Below are positions 47,002 to 56,598 of a stretch of 64,000 bases of DNA, piece by piece; position 1 is the first letter of the stretch, and every line of letters starts with the position of its first letter. The position numbers were made by a program, and so were the translations under genes. A model generated the notes under the pieces. That model did no database searches. It was not told the DNA's origin and saw only the letters and a program-made list of their open reading frames with translations. Source of the stretch: Actinoalloteichus hoggarensis (GTDB taxonomy: Bacteria > Actinomycetota > Actinomycetes > Mycobacteriales > Pseudonocardiaceae). The stretch spans positions 1,426,001 through 1,490,000 of the forward strand of contig NZ_CP022521.1 in the NCBI RefSeq assembly GCF_002234535.1, written 5' to 3'.

Positions 47002-48327
47002 TCACAGCGACACGGGCAGCTCGGCGACGCCGCTGATCAACACGCGCCGCCAGCGGAGCTCCTCCGGAGCCACCGCGAGGCTCAGTCGCGGGAACCGCGC
47101 GGTGAGCACTCGCAGGGTCTCCTGGAGTTCGACACGGGCCAGGGGCGCCCCCAGGCAGTGATGGACGCCGTGCCCGAAGGCGAGGTGCGGATTGTCCGCC
47201 CGTTCCAGCCGGAGTTCGTCGGGCCTCTCGAAGGCGGCGTCATCGCGGTTGGCCGAGCCGATGGCCGCGATCACCCCCTCGCCTGCGCGAATCCGCACCC
47301 CGGCCAGCTCGACATCCGTCGCCGCCACTCGGTACTGGCCGGTCTCGCCGAGCCTGTTGAACCGCAGCAGCTCTTCGACGGCGGCCGGGATGTCCTGCGG
47401 AGCCGACACCAGTCGCCGCCACCGGACGGGCTCCCGCAGCAGGGTGATCAGGAAACTGCCGATCTGGTTCGCCGTCGTCTCGTGGCCCGCGACGAGCAGG
47501 GTGAGCCCCAGCGAGACGAGTTCGTCCTCCGACAGCGCGTCGCGTTCGTCCCGCACGAGGATCAGCTCCTCCAGCAGGTCGGCGGGCGGACGATCCTCGG
47601 TGAGGTCTCGGCGCTTCGCGGCGACCAGCTCGCCGACGTAGTGCTCAAGGCTGCCGTAGTCCGCCTCCACCTGGCCTCGCCGCGCAGGGTCCATGCTGTA
47701 GATCTGCTCGGACCATCGCTGGAACAGCGGGCGATCGTCGACCGGCACCCCCAGCAGCTCACAGATGACGGCGATGGGCAGCGGCAGCGCGAAGTGCGCC
47801 CTGACGTCCACCGGCTGCGGCTGCTCGGCGAGGCGGTCGGCCAGGGCTTCGGCGGTCGCGGTGATCCACGGCCGCATCCGCTGCATCCGACGGTGGGTGA
47901 AGGCCTTGGTGACCAGCCTGCGCAGCCGGGTGTGGTCCGGCGGGTCCATCGCCGTCATGGCCTGTGCCCTCGGCGTGGCCACGGCGGTCCGAGGTGCCCC
48001 CGGCCGTACGGTCAGCGCCCGGGAGAACCGGAGATCGCCCAGCACCGCGCGGACGTCGGCATGACGGGTCACCAGCCATACCTCGTCGCCGGTCAGGGTC
48101 CGCACCCGGCAGATCGGCTCATCGGCGCGCAGAGCAGCCCAGGTCGGGGACGGGTCCAGGCCGAAGGCATCGGGGAACGGCAGAGACCGTGGCTCGTCGG
48201 CGGTGTCGGAGCCCGTCGACGCCGGGGCGCCGCCTGCGTAAGGACAGCGCGGTCCCGCCGCATCGGGACCGGGTTCTCCGGAGTGGTGTGGTGTCGAGAC
48301 CGTGCCGGGGCCGCCGTCGCTCACCAT
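47002..48327 (-). CDS. cytochrome P450 monooxygenase
   Basis: The 441-residue class I bacterial P450 carries all the landmarks: I-helix oxygen-binding AGHETT near residue 268, the K-helix ExxR in EELLRF, and the heme-binding FGHGVHHCLGAPLAR near residue 385-400. It needs a ferredoxin and reductase that are not encoded beside it, and no biosynthetic genes flank it, so the substrate is unknown. It looks like the CYP105/107-type soluble enzymes of actinomycetes. The first 45 residues are Pro/Gly-rich. ATG 48327 has GAGGTGAT at the right distance. Confidence 0.95.
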   Translation of the reverse strand: MVSDGGPGTVSTPHHSGEPGPDAAGPRCPYAGGAPASTGSDTADEPRSLPFPDAFGLDPSPTWAALRADEPICRVRTLTGDEVWLVTRHADVRAVLGDLRFSRALTVRPGAPRTAVATPRAQAMTAMDPPDHTRLRRLVTKAFTHRRMQRMRPWITATAEALADRLAEQPQPVDVRAHFALPLPIAVICELLGVPVDDRPLFQRWSEQIYSMDPARRGQVEADYGSLEHYVGELVAAKRRDLTEDRPPADLLEELILVRDERDALSEDELVSLGLTLLVAGHETTANQIGSFLITLLREPVRWRRLVSAPQDIPAAVEELLRFNRLGETGQYRVAATDVELAGVRIRAGEGVIAAIGSANRDDAAFERPDELRLERADNPHLAFGHGVHHCLGAPLARVELQETLRVLTARFPRLSLAVAPEELRWRRVLISGVAELPVSL

Positions 48328-48404
48328 CGGATCACCTCACGCATCGCCCGCCAAATAATCAACGAGCGTATCGCGGTCACCCGCTCAGGGTCATCCTTTG
48401 CGGA

Positions 48405-49013
48405 TCACCTCTCCGTGAGTCCGAACAGGTCGGCCGCCTTGGCGGACTCCTGAGGCGCCCACTTCGGTCCCGGGGCGCGGTAGTCGTCGAAGCGTTCGAG
48501 CAGCCGTCGGGGATCGGAGTCGACCAGCAGCGCCTCGCGGTGCCGGTCCTGAAGGAACCCCTCGCCGGTCATATGCTCGATCATCGTCCGCAGCGGGTCG
48601 AAGTAGCCCTTGACGTTGAGCAGCCCGATCGGCTTGGCATGCAGCCCGAGCTGTCCCCACGTCCAGATCTCGAACAGTTCTTCCAGCGTGCCCGCCCCGC
48701 CGGGCATGGCGATGAAGGCGTCGGCGTTCGCGGCCATCATGGCCTTGCGTTCGTGCATGTCGCCGACGACGTGGAGCGTCGTCAGCCTCGGGTGAGCGAT
48801 CTCGCGTTCCACCAGCTGGCGGGGGATCACACCGATCACCCGACCACCGGCGTCGAGGCTCGCGTCGGCGACCGCGCCCATCAGGCCGACGGCGGCACCG
48901 CCGTAGACGAGTTCGGCGCCGCGTCCGGAGATCACCTGCCCCAGCGCGCGCGCCGCGTCGAGATACTCCTGGCCTCGGCCGGTCGACGACCCGCAGAACA
49001 CACAGATTCGCAC
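48405..49013 (-). CDS. LOG family protein (cytokinin riboside 5'-monophosphate phosphoribohydrolase type)
   Basis: The 202-residue protein shows the family motif PGGAGTLEELFE (PGGxGTxxE) near residue 105 and the Rossmann start ICVFCGSSTGRG. LOG proteins cleave nucleoside 5'-monophosphates into base and ribose 5-phosphate; in bacteria many were misnamed lysine decarboxylases. The start is GTG 49013. It is transcribed with or just before the P450 gene with a 77-base gap. Confidence 0.92.
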   Translation of the reverse strand: MRICVFCGSSTGRGQEYLDAARALGQVISGRGAELVYGGAAVGLMGAVADASLDAGGRVIGVIPRQLVEREIAHPRLTTLHVVGDMHERKAMMAANADAFIAMPGGAGTLEELFEIWTWGQLGLHAKPIGLLNVKGYFDPLRTMIEHMTGEGFLQDRHREALLVDSDPRRLLERFDDYRAPGPKWAPQESAKAADLFGLTER

Positions 49014-49033
49014 AGCGCCGACTGTATCGACCG

Positions 49034-49069
49034 CGCGTCCCCGATCGGGAGAACCCGATCAGGGACGCG
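49034..49069 (-). terminator. terminator behind the Bcr/CflA exporter
   Basis: A 15-bp stem with a single mismatch (CGCGTCCC-c-GATCGGG against CCCGATC-a-GGGACGCG) and a 4-base loop, 18 bases behind the exporter stop on the minus strand. Confidence 0.8.
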
Positions 49070-49087
49070 GCGACACGAGCGAGCGAA

Positions 49088-50386
49088 TCAGCGGACGCCG
49101 TTCGCGGCGATCTCCGCCCCGGTCTGCTCGGTGACCACGGCCGCGAGCTCCTGTTCCTCGGCCGGAATGGGGCGGGTCATCGTGCGGTAGACGACCAGCG
49201 CGCCCACCGAGACGACGGCCATGACCAGCGCCATCGGCAGCGCGGTGTCCTCTCCGCCCAGACTGACCAGCGGAGCAGCCAGCGCGCCGAGGAGGAACTG
49301 CAACGTCCCCAGCAGCGCCGACGCCGCGCCCGCGGCGTTCGGATACTCCGCGAGGGCGAGCGTCGTCGCGTTCGGCATGACCAGACCGAGGCTGGAGACG
49401 CCCACGAACAAGGCGACCATCACGCCGGGCAGCCCGAACAGCCCGGTGCTCACCAGCAACAGCAGCACGAGGCTGGCCGTGACCGACGACGCCATGCCGA
49501 TGTTGAGCAGAGTTCGGGGGGCGACCCGGCCGACGAGCCAGCCGTTCACCTGCCCGAAGATCAGGATGCCGACGGAGTTCAGCGCGAACAGCAGGCCGTA
49601 GACCTGCGGCGAGACCTCGTAGACCACCTGAAGCACGAACGGGGACGCCGAGACGTAGGCGAAGATCGTCGCGAAGCTGAGCCCGCCCGCCAACGCGTAG
49701 CCGACGAAGGAGCGGTCCTGGAAGAGACGGCCGAAGCTGCCGAGGGTGTCCTTCACCCCGCCTCGGCGTCGCTTCTCCCTCGGCAGGGTGTCCGGCAGGC
49801 TGAACAGGGCGGCGAGGCCCATGACGACGCCGTAGACGGCGAGGATGACGAAGACGCCGCGCCAAGACGTGAAGCTGAGCAGCTGGCTGCCGATCATCGG
49901 GGCCAGGATCGGTGCGGCGCCGGTCACCAGCATGAGCATCGAGAAGAACTTCGCCGCGGCCACGCCGGTGTAGAGGTCGCGGATGACGGCCCTGGCGATG
50001 ACGAGGCCCGCGGCGCCCGCCATGCCCTGCACGAAGCGCAGCACCACGAGCACCGTGGTCGACGGCGCGAAGGCGCAGAGCAGCGAGGCGATCAGATAGA
50101 CCGCGACGCCGACCAGCAGCGGCCTGCGACGGCCGAGTGCGTCGCTGACGGGACCGGCGAGCAGCTGGCCGAAGGCGAGGCCGATCAGACAGGCGGTGAG
50201 GGTCAACTGCACCTGAGCCGCGGTCGAGGAGAACTCGACGCTGATGTCCGGGAACGCGGGCAGGTACATGTCGATGGACAGCGGTCCGACGGCGGTGATC
50301 GCACCGAGGATGAGGGCGAGGCGCCAACGGGAGGGCACGGACGGGGCGGTTCGAGTCGTGTCGGTGAGTCGACCGGTGAAGCTCAA
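49088..50386 (-). CDS. MFS multidrug exporter, Bcr/CflA family
   Basis: The protein of about 432 residues has 12 predicted membrane helices. Helix 1 continues into PLSIDMYLPAFPDIS, the Bcr/CflA signature, and the loop-2/3 motif is present as QLLAGPVSDALGRRRPLLVG. It should expel drugs such as bicyclomycin or chloramphenicol-like compounds by proton antiport. I chose TTG 50386 with GGAGAA upstream; a GTG farther upstream is in frame. A motif shared with another intergenic region lies about 80 bases upstream. Confidence 0.93.
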   Translation of the reverse strand: MSFTGRLTDTTRTAPSVPSRWRLALILGAITAVGPLSIDMYLPAFPDISVEFSSTAAQVQLTLTACLIGLAFGQLLAGPVSDALGRRRPLLVGVAVYLIASLLCAFAPSTTVLVVLRFVQGMAGAAGLVIARAVIRDLYTGVAAAKFFSMLMLVTGAAPILAPMIGSQLLSFTSWRGVFVILAVYGVVMGLAALFSLPDTLPREKRRRGGVKDTLGSFGRLFQDRSFVGYALAGGLSFATIFAYVSASPFVLQVVYEVSPQVYGLLFALNSVGILIFGQVNGWLVGRVAPRTLLNIGMASSVTASLVLLLLVSTGLFGLPGVMVALFVGVSSLGLVMPNATTLALAEYPNAAGAASALLGTLQFLLGALAAPLVSLGGEDTALPMALVMAVVSVGALVVYRTMTRPIPAEEQELAAVVTEQTGAEIAANGVR

Positions 50387-51202
50387 CGAATTCTCCAGAC
50401 GAGTACAGGGGGTCTGGGCGCGGTACCCCCGGCGGTCCAACACGATCTCGACTCAGGTTCATCTCGAACGTGATGCAGCTAACCCGATAGGGCTAACTGG
50501 CGTTCCGCCTGGTGAGATGCGCTGGCCCGATCGGGGAATGGTTCGCCCGATCGACGAGGGATGGTCGGTTGCGGCGACATCCGCACGGCGCGGGCGGCAC
50601 CGGGGCACGGGTGGTGCGCCGCGACCCGACGTCCTCGGACACGAGGACGGGACCGGCTGAGCCCGCCGGGGCTCGAGACCGCCCGGCGCCCGCGCCCGCC
50701 CGCAGCGGCCTCGGCCCGGCTCGTCGTCTCGTGCCGCACCACGAAGGTGGTCCGGGGCCCGTCCGGGCCCGGCTCCTCACTCGCGCCGGTGCCCGCGTCC
50801 GCGTCGGTGCCTGCCCGCCTGGGTCCGTGTCCGCCCGTGCCCGTGCCTGCCGCTCGCGTCGCCGAGGGATTCGCCCCGACACCCGACCGAGCATCGCGGC
50901 CGCCGAGACGGCGGCTGATCGTCGACACCGAGGAAGACGACCCCGCAGGCGACGGGGACCGTCGCCATCGAGTCGAACGGTCGTCACCGATCTGCCAACG
51001 ATCCGGTGACTTGAGCACTATCGGGACCGCTCTGCCCTTAGGGTCCGGTGGCGGAGCGCCGGTCGGGTCGCCGACCTGCTCGTGCCCCGGCACGGGACGG
51101 TGGACGAAGCGGCGCGGCGCCGATCGGTCGCCGCGAGGCCGGGCGACGCGGGCCCGGCTCGCGGGGCGCCTCAGCGACATCGCCGCCGTGGAGGAACACA
51201 GC
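50387..51202. other. 0.8-kb divergent intergenic region
   Basis: Between the exporter and the membrane/GH5 gene. The frame of the GH5 gene is open through most of it, but the translation is Arg/Pro/Ala-rich without hydrophobic segments, so I start the gene at 51203. The segment 50471-50489 contains AACCCGATAGGGCTAACTG, also found with two mismatches at 41472-41490. A short hairpin-free promoter zone near 50480 is likely. Confidence 0.45.
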
Positions 51203-53752
51203 ATGCGCATGCCGGGACTCGTCTGGCTGAGTCGCTCCCCGGTCCTCGCGTCCGTGGTCGTCCTCCTGCTGATCGTCGGCGTGGGCGCGGCTCTCGATCC
51301 GACCGGGCTGTTCGCGATCTACACCCCGCCGCAGGCCGGGTCGGTCGCCGCGGGCGGACTCCGGGACGTCGCGCCGCTGCTGCTCCTGTTACCGACGCTG
51401 CTGCTCGGTACCGCGGCGGCGGCCTCGATCGCCTTGCGGGACGCCGGGCCGCACACGCCGTGGTGGTGGGTCTTCCTCCTGGTCTGGGGTGCGGGCGTGC
51501 TGTCCGCGATGATCGGCCGGGCCGCCGCCGATCTGCTCGCCGTCGCGCCGCTGCTCGCCTCGCCCTCGGGGATGGGGGCGCTCTCCGTCGCCGAGACGCT
51601 CAGGCACCTCGTATGGGCGAGCGGTTTCACGGGGATCAAGGCGCTGCTGTGCTGTTGGCCCGCCGCGCTGACGGCGGCGCTGTCGCGGCGCGGGCCGAGG
51701 CACGACGGGCTGCGGGACGCGGCCAATCCGCTGGTGCGCCGTGCCGACCGCCGGATGGTGCTCGTCTTCGGATTCGTGCTCGTCGGGTTCGCCGGACTGG
51801 TCGGCCCGTGGCCGGGCGGCGGCTGGTGGGCGGGCTCGGCCCTGGGCTTCACCTACGATCACGGCTTCCGGCTTCTCGCTCCGAGTCACGCGGCGGGCCT
51901 CGCGGGCTTCCTCACCGCGCTGGCCCTCCTGTCCGCCGTCTCGATCATGGTGTTCGCCCGGTTCGTCCGGCACATCGGCGCGCGGCGGCGGGCTCGGTCG
52001 GCGTTCCTGGCGGGCTGGATCGCCACCACCGTCGGCGCCTCGGCGCTCGGGCTCGCCCAGCTCACGGTGCTGCTCGGCACATCGAGCCCGGCGGACCGGC
52101 TCGACGGTGATCGATGGTGGCTCTCGCTCCTGCTCATCCGGCAGGCCGAAGGGCTCTCGTACGCCCTGTTCGTCGGCGTGTTCGCCGCGGGTGCGGTGGT
52201 GCTGAGCGCGTTCTGGCGTCCGATCTCGGGCAGGCCGAGCACCGGGCGTCGGATGACGGCCCTGCGCTTCGTCCGGGGCCTCCCGACCATCGCCGCGCTC
52301 GTCCTCGTCGTGATCCTCGCGGCGCCGCTGGCGCTGCTTCCCGCGGAACCGAGCCGCATCGGACGGGACGACGCACTGCTGGCCGAACCGGGGCTGCCGC
52401 CGGGCACCGGTCTGCCTCGGCTCACCGTCCATCCCGGCGAGCCCGCGGTGCTCGGCACCGGCGACGGTCGGGCCGTGCTGCTGCGCGGGGTCAACATCCG
52501 AGATCTGCTCACCGATGCCGCCGACCCGGCAGGCCGCGCCGACCCGAACCGAGACGACCTTGCCGCGCTGGCGGCTCGCGGCGCGGGCGTCATCCGAGTC
52601 GCGATCTCCTGGCACCGGCTCGAACCGCGGCCCGGACACGTCGACGAGACGTACCTCGCCGAGATTCACGAGCTGGTGGAGCGGGCCGCCCGGCATGAGA
52701 TCCACACCGTCCTCGCACTGCACGCCGATCTCCTCCGGCCCGCCGTGCCCTGTCCCGCCGAGCCCGGCCGCCCGCGGCGGATCACCGACGGACCCTGTCT
52801 GGACGTCCACGCCGATCGACTCGTCGACGCGACCGACTTCGCCTATGACGACGACGGCAGCCAGACCCGACTGGTCGACCTCTGGGGCAGGCTCGCGGCC
52901 GAGTTCGCGACGAACTCGGCGATCGCCGGATTCCACCTGCTCGACGATCCTCGGCTGGGCGGGGAGCCCCCGCTGACCTCGGGCCTGTTGCTGGGCCGCT
53001 TCTACGACCGGGCCGTGCGGGCGATTCGGGCGGCGGAGGACGCCGCGGCAGGCGGGTTCCCGCATCCGGTGTTCGTCGAGCCGAGCGCCACCTGGCCCGC
53101 CATCGGAGTCGACGTCCCGCCGCCGCCGGGCTTCACCGACGATCCCCGGCTGGTGTTCGCCCCGCCGTCCGGGGAGACCGACGGGCTCGAGGGCGACGCC
53201 GGGGCCGGGACGCTCCGTCTCGGCCGGGGCCTGGCCTTGGCCGAACGCCTGGCCGCCGATCACGGCGCGGCACTCTGGATCAGCGAATGGGGCGCGGCCG
53301 CGGACGTGGCAGGCGACGGGGAACTGCTGCGGCGCCAGGCCGCCGTCGCGGACGACCACCGACTCGGCGGCGCCTTCTGGCGCGATCCCGGCTGCGCGCC
53401 GCCGCCCGCGCCTGCCGGTCCTCGGACGAGCGCGGACGTGCCTCTCGACGGCTGCGCCTTGGGCGAGGGTGTGGCCGGTTCCGAGGCCGCGGCGGTGTTG
53501 AACAGGAGTTATCCGCGCGCCGCGCCGGGCACGCTGCGTCGGCTGGAGTCCGATCCGGTCCGCCGCACGATGGAATTGGCGGGCAGCAATCGGCAGACGG
53601 CGTCCAGCTGCGTGCTGGACGTCTGGGTCCCGGGGCCTGTCGAGCCGGAGGTGCGGGCCCACGGCGTCCGGGACGTCCTGACCCGGGCGGTTCCGGGAGG
53701 CTGGCGGATCACGGGGTGCGCCACCGGGGAGTACCGCCTCGCGGTGCGGTGA
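51203..53752 (+). CDS. membrane protein fused to a GH5-type glycosidase domain
   Basis: The protein of about 849 residues has an N-terminal half (to about 390) with roughly nine membrane helices. The C-terminal half (about 400-849) matches the cellulase-like GH5 fold of endoglycoceramidase type: AVLLRGVNIRDLLTD, a VIRVAISWHRLEP strand, and the nucleophile in WISEWGAAA (Glu695). At the usual acid/base motif NEP the sequence is HLLDDPRL (about residue 577), so the canonical glutamate is absent. The C-terminal domain should lie outside the membrane. GGAGGAACACAGC precedes ATG 51203. It may be a sensor or lectin-like pseudoenzyme. Confidence 0.8.
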   Translation: MRMPGLVWLSRSPVLASVVVLLLIVGVGAALDPTGLFAIYTPPQAGSVAAGGLRDVAPLLLLLPTLLLGTAAAASIALRDAGPHTPWWWVFLLVWGAGVLSAMIGRAAADLLAVAPLLASPSGMGALSVAETLRHLVWASGFTGIKALLCCWPAALTAALSRRGPRHDGLRDAANPLVRRADRRMVLVFGFVLVGFAGLVGPWPGGGWWAGSALGFTYDHGFRLLAPSHAAGLAGFLTALALLSAVSIMVFARFVRHIGARRRARSAFLAGWIATTVGASALGLAQLTVLLGTSSPADRLDGDRWWLSLLLIRQAEGLSYALFVGVFAAGAVVLSAFWRPISGRPSTGRRMTALRFVRGLPTIAALVLVVILAAPLALLPAEPSRIGRDDALLAEPGLPPGTGLPRLTVHPGEPAVLGTGDGRAVLLRGVNIRDLLTDAADPAGRADPNRDDLAALAARGAGVIRVAISWHRLEPRPGHVDETYLAEIHELVERAARHEIHTVLALHADLLRPAVPCPAEPGRPRRITDGPCLDVHADRLVDATDFAYDDDGSQTRLVDLWGRLAAEFATNSAIAGFHLLDDPRLGGEPPLTSGLLLGRFYDRAVRAIRAAEDAAAGGFPHPVFVEPSATWPAIGVDVPPPPGFTDDPRLVFAPPSGETDGLEGDAGAGTLRLGRGLALAERLAADHGAALWISEWGAAADVAGDGELLRRQAAVADDHRLGGAFWRDPGCAPPPAPAGPRTSADVPLDGCALGEGVAGSEAAAVLNRSYPRAAPGTLRRLESDPVRRTMELAGSNRQTASSCVLDVWVPGPVEPEVRAHGVRDVLTRAVPGGWRITGCATGEYRLAVR

Positions 53753-53853
53753 TCGACGCGTCCGAGGCCGGGGGAGTTCGTTCGGCGCGGGCCTCGGGTC
53801 TGCCGGACGGCGACGTACGGCCCGACGCCCTCGCCTGCGTGGTCCGTCGGGAG

Positions 53854-54894
53854 TCAGCGTGTCCACCGCCGCAGCCGAGGGCGGGCGGCACGGTGCCAGT
53901 GCTCGGCGAAGTCCTCCTCGATCCGTCGGGCGATCTCCTGGTCGCGCCCGTACCAGAGGCCGAAGGTGAATCCGTTCTGTCCTTGCGTCCGGGCCTGGGC
54001 GCCCAGCTCTCGGAGCGCCGCACGGCTGAGCACCGTGTCCTGATGGGTGCCCAGCGTGCGTTGCAGCCTGCGCAGAGCCCGGCTCAGCCTGCGTGCCTTC
54101 CGGCGAGCGACGGGACGAGCCACCTCGGCCGCGTAGCGGGTGCGCCTGGCCCGTTTGCGGACCTCGTGCAGCGCCGCTGTCAGGGCGGCCTGCTCGCGGG
54201 ATCCGCTCGTGGTGGTCCTCGTCTCGCCTGCGCCTGTCGAATCGATGCCCGCCGTACCGGTGCCCGCCGACGCCTCGGCCTGCATCGACAGTGCCGTTCG
54301 GGCGGTCCGATCCAGCCCGCGCCAGCTGCGGGCCACCAGCGCGGGCAGCACCGCACCGGCCCGATCAGCGGCCGTCGACGTCAGCGGCGGGCGGTCGAGC
54401 AGTTGCCGGATCGACTCGGTCAACGCCCGATACCGCTCGCTCGCCAGCTCCTCGATCACCGTCTCGTCCGCCGCGGCCTGTCGCCGTGCCGTCCGCCGGG
54501 TGAGCTGCCGGTCGACCTCGCCCAACACGAGTTCGGCGGGGGTCTCCTCGATACGGTCGCGCAGCCGCCTGGTGACCACCTCGGCGTCTCGCGACCTACC
54601 CAGCACGCGGCCCAGCCGCCTCAGCTCGTCGGTCAGCTCCCTGGTCTGCTCGCGGTCGACGATCGTGCCGAAGGACTGGAGCGCGCTGCGCAGTCGGCGG
54701 GTGGCGACGCGCATCCGGTGCACGGAGCCAGGCTCGCCCCGATGGAAGCCCTGCTCGTTCTCGAACAACGCGGCGGCCTGTCCACGCAGATGGTCGAGGA
54801 CGACGTCCCCGGCGGGCGACCTCGTGTTCAGCCCGGGCGACTTCTTCTTCGGCGCGGCGGGCGCGGGCGGACCGGATCGGGCGGCGGTGCTCAT
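53854..54894 (-). CDS. CHAD domain protein
   Basis: The 346-residue protein consists of an Ala/Pro-rich tip and a CHAD domain, an all-helical fold with conserved basic residues (VHRMRVATRRLRSALQSF near 70, RKRARRTRYAAE near 270, KARRLSRALRRLQRTLGTHQDT). CHAD proteins bind polyphosphate and localise to polyphosphate granules. An unusual Thr/Ser/Gly-rich insert lies near residue 230. ATG 54894 follows AGGAG at 8 bases. There is no adjacent CYTH or polyphosphate kinase gene. It is divergent to tatA. Confidence 0.9.
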   Translation of the reverse strand: MSTAARSGPPAPAAPKKKSPGLNTRSPAGDVVLDHLRGQAAALFENEQGFHRGEPGSVHRMRVATRRLRSALQSFGTIVDREQTRELTDELRRLGRVLGRSRDAEVVTRRLRDRIEETPAELVLGEVDRQLTRRTARRQAAADETVIEELASERYRALTESIRQLLDRPPLTSTAADRAGAVLPALVARSWRGLDRTARTALSMQAEASAGTGTAGIDSTGAGETRTTTSGSREQAALTAALHEVRKRARRTRYAAEVARPVARRKARRLSRALRRLQRTLGTHQDTVLSRAALRELGAQARTQGQNGFTFGLWYGRDQEIARRIEEDFAEHWHRAARPRLRRWTR

Positions 54895-55121
54895 CGGCGA
54901 TCTCCTGACGGACGTGACGCGGGGGTCTGCCCTGTCCGGTACCCGCCGAGTCGGAGCGATACACGGTCGAGATCGGCGGCGGGCGGCCCGCGGCCCCGGC
55001 CGTGGTGGTCCCTCGTCGCCGAACCCGAGGAGAAGTCGCGGACAACGATGTGCCACCGCTCTCGCTATCGCCGGGGTCGGCTGCGTACGATCGGCCCCAG
55101 TCGCTGATGGGAGGCCCGCGA

Positions 55122-55364
55122 ATGTTCGGTCTGGGCGCAACCGAGTTGTTGATCATCGCCGGAGTGCTGGTGCTGCTGTTCGGCGCGACCAAGCTGCCGC
55201 AGATGGCACGGTCGCTCGGCCAGTCGGCCCGCATCCTCAAGGCCGAGACGAGGGGACTCCGCAACGACGGCACGGCCGAGACGCCCGCCGTCGAGGGCGC
55301 GCAGCCCGTCGCGGCGGCGCAGCCCGTGCAGGCGGCGCAGCCCGTGCAGGACGAGAAGCGCTGA
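55122..55364 (+). CDS. tatA: Sec-independent protein translocase subunit TatA
   Basis: The 80-residue protein starts at ATG 55122 behind GGGAGG. It has one membrane helix (TELLIIAGVLVLLFGATKLP), the hinge FGATKLP and an amphipathic helix (ARSLGQSARILKAE), which are diagnostic of TatA. The tail carries a short AQPVQ-type repeat. TatA polymerises to form the pore for folded proteins with twin-arginine signals, together with TatC encoded next. Confidence 0.95.
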   Translation: MFGLGATELLIIAGVLVLLFGATKLPQMARSLGQSARILKAETRGLRNDGTAETPAVEGAQPVAAAQPVQAAQPVQDEKR

Positions 55365-55459
55365 GCCGTCTCGCTTCGGCATCGACGCCTGTGGTGGGAG
55401 ACCGTCGGTCGCCGTGAGACCGGCTGCTACACATCAGAGAGAAGGCAGGTCGCCTGATC

Positions 55460-56416
55460 GTGGTCCGATGGATTCGGTCGCTGCGTTGGTTCAAGGTGCT
55501 TCGGTTCGGCCGACGCGGCAGCCGTGGGAAGAGCAATCCCGACGGCACGATGCCGCTCATCGAGCACCTCTACGAGCTGCGTTTCCGGCTGGCCATGGCC
55601 TTCGCCGCCGTACTGGTGGGCGCGATCATCGGGTTCATCTGGTTCGACTTCGGGCCCGGGCCGATTCCGACGCTGTCGGCCTTGATCACGGGGCCGTACT
55701 GCTCGCTGCCCACGGACATGCGTTTCGAGGCCAATGACGGAACCTGCCAGCTCATGCAGACCACGGCGTTCGAGGTCGTCGGGCTGCGTTTCCAGCTGGC
55801 GTTCGCCTCGGGCGCGGTGTTGTCCTCGCCGTTCTGGCTCTACCAGATCTGGGCGTTCATCACGCCCGGTCTCTACGCCAAGGAACGCAAGTTCGCGGGC
55901 ATCTTCGTCGGATGCGCGAGCGTCCTGTTCATCTTCGGTGCCGTGCTGGCCTACCTTGTCGCGCCCGAGGGCCTGTACTTCATGGCCAGCTTCGGCGCCG
56001 GGAACTTCTTCACCGCCCTCACCGGCGGCGCCTATGTCGGCTTCATCCTCCTGCTGCTGATGATCTTCGGTATCAGCTTCGAGCTGCCGCTGCTGATCGT
56101 CATGCTCAACCGGGCAGGCGTGCTGCCCTACGCCAAGCTCAAGAAGTGGTGGCGGGGCATCGTCTTCGGCCTGTTCGTCTTCGCGGCCTTCGCGACGCCC
56201 GGTCAGGACCCGCTGTCGATGGTGGTCCTGGCCTGCGCGCTGGTGCTGTTGTTCGGCATCGCGAGTCAGTTCGCCCGGGTACACGACAAACGCAAGGCAC
56301 GGAAGCTGGCCGCGGCGGGCCTCACCGAGCTGGACCCGGACACGCCCTCCGAGGTGGACACCACGCCCAGCGAACTGCCGCCGCCGGATCGGAACCGCTA
56401 CGACGACACCCCGTGA
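55460..56416 (+). CDS. tatC: Sec-independent protein translocase subunit TatC
   Basis: The 318-residue protein has six membrane helices and the family blocks MPLIEHLYELRFRLAMAF near the start and FELPLLIVMLNRAGVL, TPGQDPLSM and ASVLFIFGAVLAYL later. TatC binds the twin-arginine signal and recruits TatA. It has a loop insertion around residues 75-95 (GPYCSLPTDMRFEANDGTCQ) and a charged C-terminal tail. It lies 95 bases behind tatA. The pafBC and helY genes usually flanking tatAC in actinobacteria are not here. Confidence 0.95.
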   Translation: MVRWIRSLRWFKVLRFGRRGSRGKSNPDGTMPLIEHLYELRFRLAMAFAAVLVGAIIGFIWFDFGPGPIPTLSALITGPYCSLPTDMRFEANDGTCQLMQTTAFEVVGLRFQLAFASGAVLSSPFWLYQIWAFITPGLYAKERKFAGIFVGCASVLFIFGAVLAYLVAPEGLYFMASFGAGNFFTALTGGAYVGFILLLLMIFGISFELPLLIVMLNRAGVLPYAKLKKWWRGIVFGLFVFAAFATPGQDPLSMVVLACALVLLFGIASQFARVHDKRKARKLAAAGLTELDPDTPSEVDTTPSELPPPDRNRYDDTP

Positions 56417-56598
56417 CCCGTTCCCGCCGGTGACGCGGGCTCGGCCCGGCCGCGGGCTCGGCCGGGCCGGGCATCCTCGGAGTGACGCGGCGCGAGGGGC
56501 CCTGTCGACTCACACCTGCCGTCGACTCGGGTCTTCTGCCGTCCGGCTCGGTGCGCGGCCCGCGTGGGCGACCTCGATCCGCGGGGCAGTTCGGCCGG

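Noticed and set aside
47002-49013. A biosynthetic gene cluster or cytokinin pathway around the P450 and LOG genes
   Set aside because: No synthase, prenyltransferase, ferredoxin or tailoring genes are adjacent. LOG proteins are common housekeeping enzymes.
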